A stretch of DNA of 14,086 nt from Candidatus Uhrbacteria bacterium (GTDB taxonomy: Bacteria > Patescibacteriota > Patescibacteriia > UBA9934 > GWF2-40-263), in contig CAIKXH010000061.1 in the NCBI GenBank assembly GCA_903831335.1, positions 1 to 14,086 of the forward strand. The letters run 5' to 3'. The notes beneath the pieces are model-generated. The model saw only the letters and a list, made by a program, of their open reading frames with translations. It made no database searches and was not told the DNA's origin. Position numbers and translations under genes: made by a program. Shown one piece after another: positions 13,046-14,086 of the stretch. Within the stretch, counting starts at the first letter, position 1. Every line of letters begins with the position of its first letter.

Positions 13046-13438
13046 ATGCAACCCCTTCAATTTCGTGGACATGTTGAGCGTGGTGAGGGTATCGCACGTC
13101 GCCTTGGGTGTCCGACAGCTAATATTGCCATAGAACAGGGAATTATCATTCCCGCTCTTGGTGTTTATGTTGGGCAAGCAGAGGTGGATCATGTGAAGTA
13201 TCCCGCTCTTATTTGTATTAATGATGGCCGTACAGGAATCAATTTGAAAATGGAGGTTCACCTTCTTGATCAAGAAAAAGATTTGGCAGGGAAAATGTTG
13301 TCCGTTGTTTTGTTAGAAAAGATAAGAGATCTAGTTCCGTTCCCGGGAGAAGAGGCTATGACAGAAATGATTAAGGATGATATGGAAAAAAGTAAGGCTT
13401 GGTTTGAAAAGACCCCTGTTGATAACTTGGTCTCGTAA
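13046..13438 (+). CDS. Standalone riboflavin kinase
   Basis: 130 residues, the size of a single flavokinase domain. It converts riboflavin and ATP to FMN in the cytosol. Visible family features: FRGHVERGEGIARRLGCPTANI (6-27) with the PTAN nucleotide/metal motif at 23-26, IPALGVYVG (35-43), LICINDGRTG (55-64), MEVHLLD (69-75) with Glu70 as the likely catalytic base, and the C-terminal IRDLVPFPGEEAMTEMIKDD helix region. In most bacteria this domain is the C-terminal half of bifunctional RibF, fused to FAD synthetase. Here no adenylyltransferase half exists; the upstream 90 bp hold no coding sequence for it. The cell would need a separate enzyme, or uptake, for FAD. No Shine-Dalgarno before the ATG. 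TAA stop, then the HU promoter. Confidence 0.9.
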   Translation: MQPLQFRGHVERGEGIARRLGCPTANIAIEQGIIIPALGVYVGQAEVDHVKYPALICINDGRTGINLKMEVHLLDQEKDLAGKMLSVVLLEKIRDLVPFPGEEAMTEMIKDDMEKSKAWFEKTPVDNLVS

Positions 13439-13452
13439 AAATCCCCGTAATA

Positions 13453-13481
13453 TTCACAAATTTTTTTGAGGGTGCTATAAT
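13453..13481 (+). promoter_or_regulatory. Strong extended -10 promoter of the HU gene
   Basis: TTCACA (13453-13458), a 17-bp spacer and TATAAT (13476-13481), preceded by TGC (extended -10). The 10-mer ATTCACAAAT covers the -35 (13452-13461) and recurs at 13491-13500 just after the expected start, which could be paired binding sites. Predicted 5' leader about 75 nt. Confidence 0.8.
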
Positions 13482-13510
13482 TGCCCAGTAATTCACAAAT
13501 TATTTAAATA

Positions 13511-13553
13511 GAGATTCCTCCAGGCCTCGACTAACGAGAGCTGAATCAATCTC
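13511..13553 (+). promoter_or_regulatory. Structured 5' leader of the HU mRNA
   Basis: A nested stem can form: GATT/AATC (13513-13516 with 13544-13547), CAG/CTG (13521-13523 with 13541-13543) and CTCG/CGAG (13526-13529 with 13535-13538) around a 5-nt loop. Alternatively GAGATT (13511-13516) can pair with AATCTC (13548-13553). The two exclude each other. No Shine-Dalgarno follows before ATG 13565. Confidence 0.45.
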
Positions 13554-13564
13554 AACCTATCCTT

Positions 13565-13846
13565 ATGGCAAAGATGACAAAGAGCCAATTTATCCAAGCA
13601 ATGGCAGAATTGATGGCATGTTCAAAGAAAGAAGCATCAGAAAAGTGGGATCAATTCGTTGCAATGGTATATAAGGAAGTTAAGACAGGTGGTGAATTTA
13701 GCATCCCAGGACTCGGAAAGCTTGTTAAAAAGCAACGTGCTGCACGTACAGGACGCAACCCACTTACAGGAGCTGAAATCAAGATTCCTGCAAAGACTGT
13801 TGTAAAATTCCGCGTGGCTAAACAAGTAAAAGACACAGTTCTCTAG
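13565..13846 (+). CDS. hup: HU-family DNA-binding protein
   Basis: 93 residues, the usual HU/IHF size. A nucleoid protein that binds DNA as a dimer and bends it. The N-terminal helices (MTKSQFIQAMAELMACSKKEASEKWDQF) form the dimer body. FSIPGLGKLVKKQRAARTGRNP (45-66) is the family signature, with the beta-arm proline Pro66 that intercalates between base pairs, and LTGAEIKIPAKTVVKFRVAK completes the arm and returns to the body. All hallmark positions are kept. HU cannot be separated from IHF by sequence alone, but a single basic protein in this setting is most likely HU. It has the strongest promoter of the window, a ~75-nt structured leader and its own terminator, which fits high and regulated expression. 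Confidence 0.96.
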   Translation: MAKMTKSQFIQAMAELMACSKKEASEKWDQFVAMVYKEVKTGGEFSIPGLGKLVKKQRAARTGRNPLTGAEIKIPAKTVVKFRVAKQVKDTVL

Positions 13847-13853
13847 GTCGTCA

Positions 13854-13887
13854 AAAAATCAGCTCTTGAGGAGCTGATTTTTGTTTT
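13854..13887 (+). terminator. Rho-independent terminator after HU
   Basis: AAAATCAGCTC (13855-13865) and GAGCTGATTTT (13871-13881) form a perfect 11-bp stem with a 5-nt loop, followed by TGTTTT. It begins 8 nt after the TAG stop. Confidence 0.92.
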
Positions 13888-13925
13888 GTGGTATACCGCG
13901 CCAGTATGGTGAAACGCGTTTTTCA

Positions 13926-13957
13926 AAAAAGTCTCAGACGTTTATCAGAGACTTTTT
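13926..13957. terminator. Second terminator-like hairpin, possibly bidirectional
   Basis: AAAAAGTCTC (13926-13935) and GAGACTTTTT (13948-13957) pair perfectly over 10 bp with a 12-nt loop. There is no gene between it and the HU terminator 40 bp earlier. It may insulate the following promoter or end a short transcript. Confidence 0.65.
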
Positions 13958-13987
13958 ATATATACACACACGGAAGTAAGAATTCGC

Positions 13988-14016
13988 TTGTTATATTTGA
14001 TCGGGTCTATTATAAT
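13988..14016 (+). promoter_or_regulatory. Promoter of the gene at the right edge
   Basis: TTGTTA (13988-13993), a 17-bp spacer and a consensus TATAAT (14011-14016). The expected start falls about 18 nt before the ATG at 14041, with no Shine-Dalgarno between. Confidence 0.72.
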
Positions 14017-14040
14017 ATTGCATCATTCCATAATTATTTT

Positions 14041-14086
14041 ATGAAAAATAAAATTGTCTTCTTACTGATCGGGTCGGTGTTGTTTG
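14041..14086 (+). CDS. Start of an exported or membrane protein, truncated by the window edge
   Basis: Only 15 codons are visible: a basic start (MKNK) followed by a hydrophobic run (IVFLLIGSVLF), which is the beginning of a signal peptide or first membrane helix. The frame is open to the edge. It is also open upstream to an ATG at 13906, but that extension would encode a terminator hairpin and the promoter at 13988-14016, so the ATG at 14041 is preferred. The function cannot be told. Confidence 0.6.
   Translation, partial: MKNKIVFLLIGSVLF

Noticed and set aside
13906..14086. Open frame from ATG 13906 running in frame into the last gene
   Set aside because: It would translate a perfect terminator hairpin (13926-13957) and a consensus promoter (13988-14016); the ATG at 14041 followed by a signal-like peptide is the better start.

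Overview
The window looks like part of a Candidate Phyla Radiation (Patescibacteria, Parcubacteria-like) chromosome. The reasons are small, mostly single-copy genes, several membrane-anchored proteins of unknown function, a PEGA-domain/propeller protein, AT-leaning composition, and start codons that mostly lack a Shine-Dalgarno sequence. No rRNA, tRNA, CRISPR array, transposase or phage gene was seen. The taxonomic call is inference from gene style.

Layout. 1-2258: the 3' end of a membrane protein (possibly a glycosyltransferase), an anchored exported protein and a small membrane protein, in tight tandem. 2264-3820: an inverted-repeat element, a HIT-family protein and a coiled-coil protein. 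3846-5930: rmlB behind a strong promoter, a second inverted-repeat element, an epimerase/reductase of the plant NRS/ER (UER1) type, and a terminator. 5931-8540: three single-gene units, each closed by its own terminator: a PP2C-type phosphatase broken by one in-frame TGA, a GC-rich Nudix hydrolase that looks foreign, and a Cys-rich/TPR protein behind a dyad-rich promoter. 8544-9810: rmlA, ending in a G-rich inverted repeat with a central terminator shared with a convergent gene. 9807-12955: a PEGA-domain protein and a CtpA-type protease, divergently transcribed from back-to-back promoters, with a second Nudix hydrolase overlapping the protease end. 13046-14086: a standalone riboflavin kinase, HU behind a structured leader, and the start of an exported protein.

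How the genes work together. RmlA, RmlB and the NRS/ER-like enzyme would together be enough to make dTDP-L-rhamnose from glucose-1-phosphate without separate RmlC and RmlD, presumably for a surface glycan. The membrane and exported proteins at the left edge could belong to the same envelope function, but that is inference. The 2.6-kb block between the two halves of the rhamnose set has the look of an accessory insertion.

The most notable signals are: (1) a PP2C gene whose metal-binding C-terminus continues in frame beyond a TGA, with the terminator placed after the second stop; (2) four promoters whose -10 box lies only 8-11 nt before the ATG, implying leaderless mRNAs; (3) two inverted-repeat elements that both end 8 nt before a start codon; (4) a G-rich repeat motif that begins at the TAG stop codon of three different genes.
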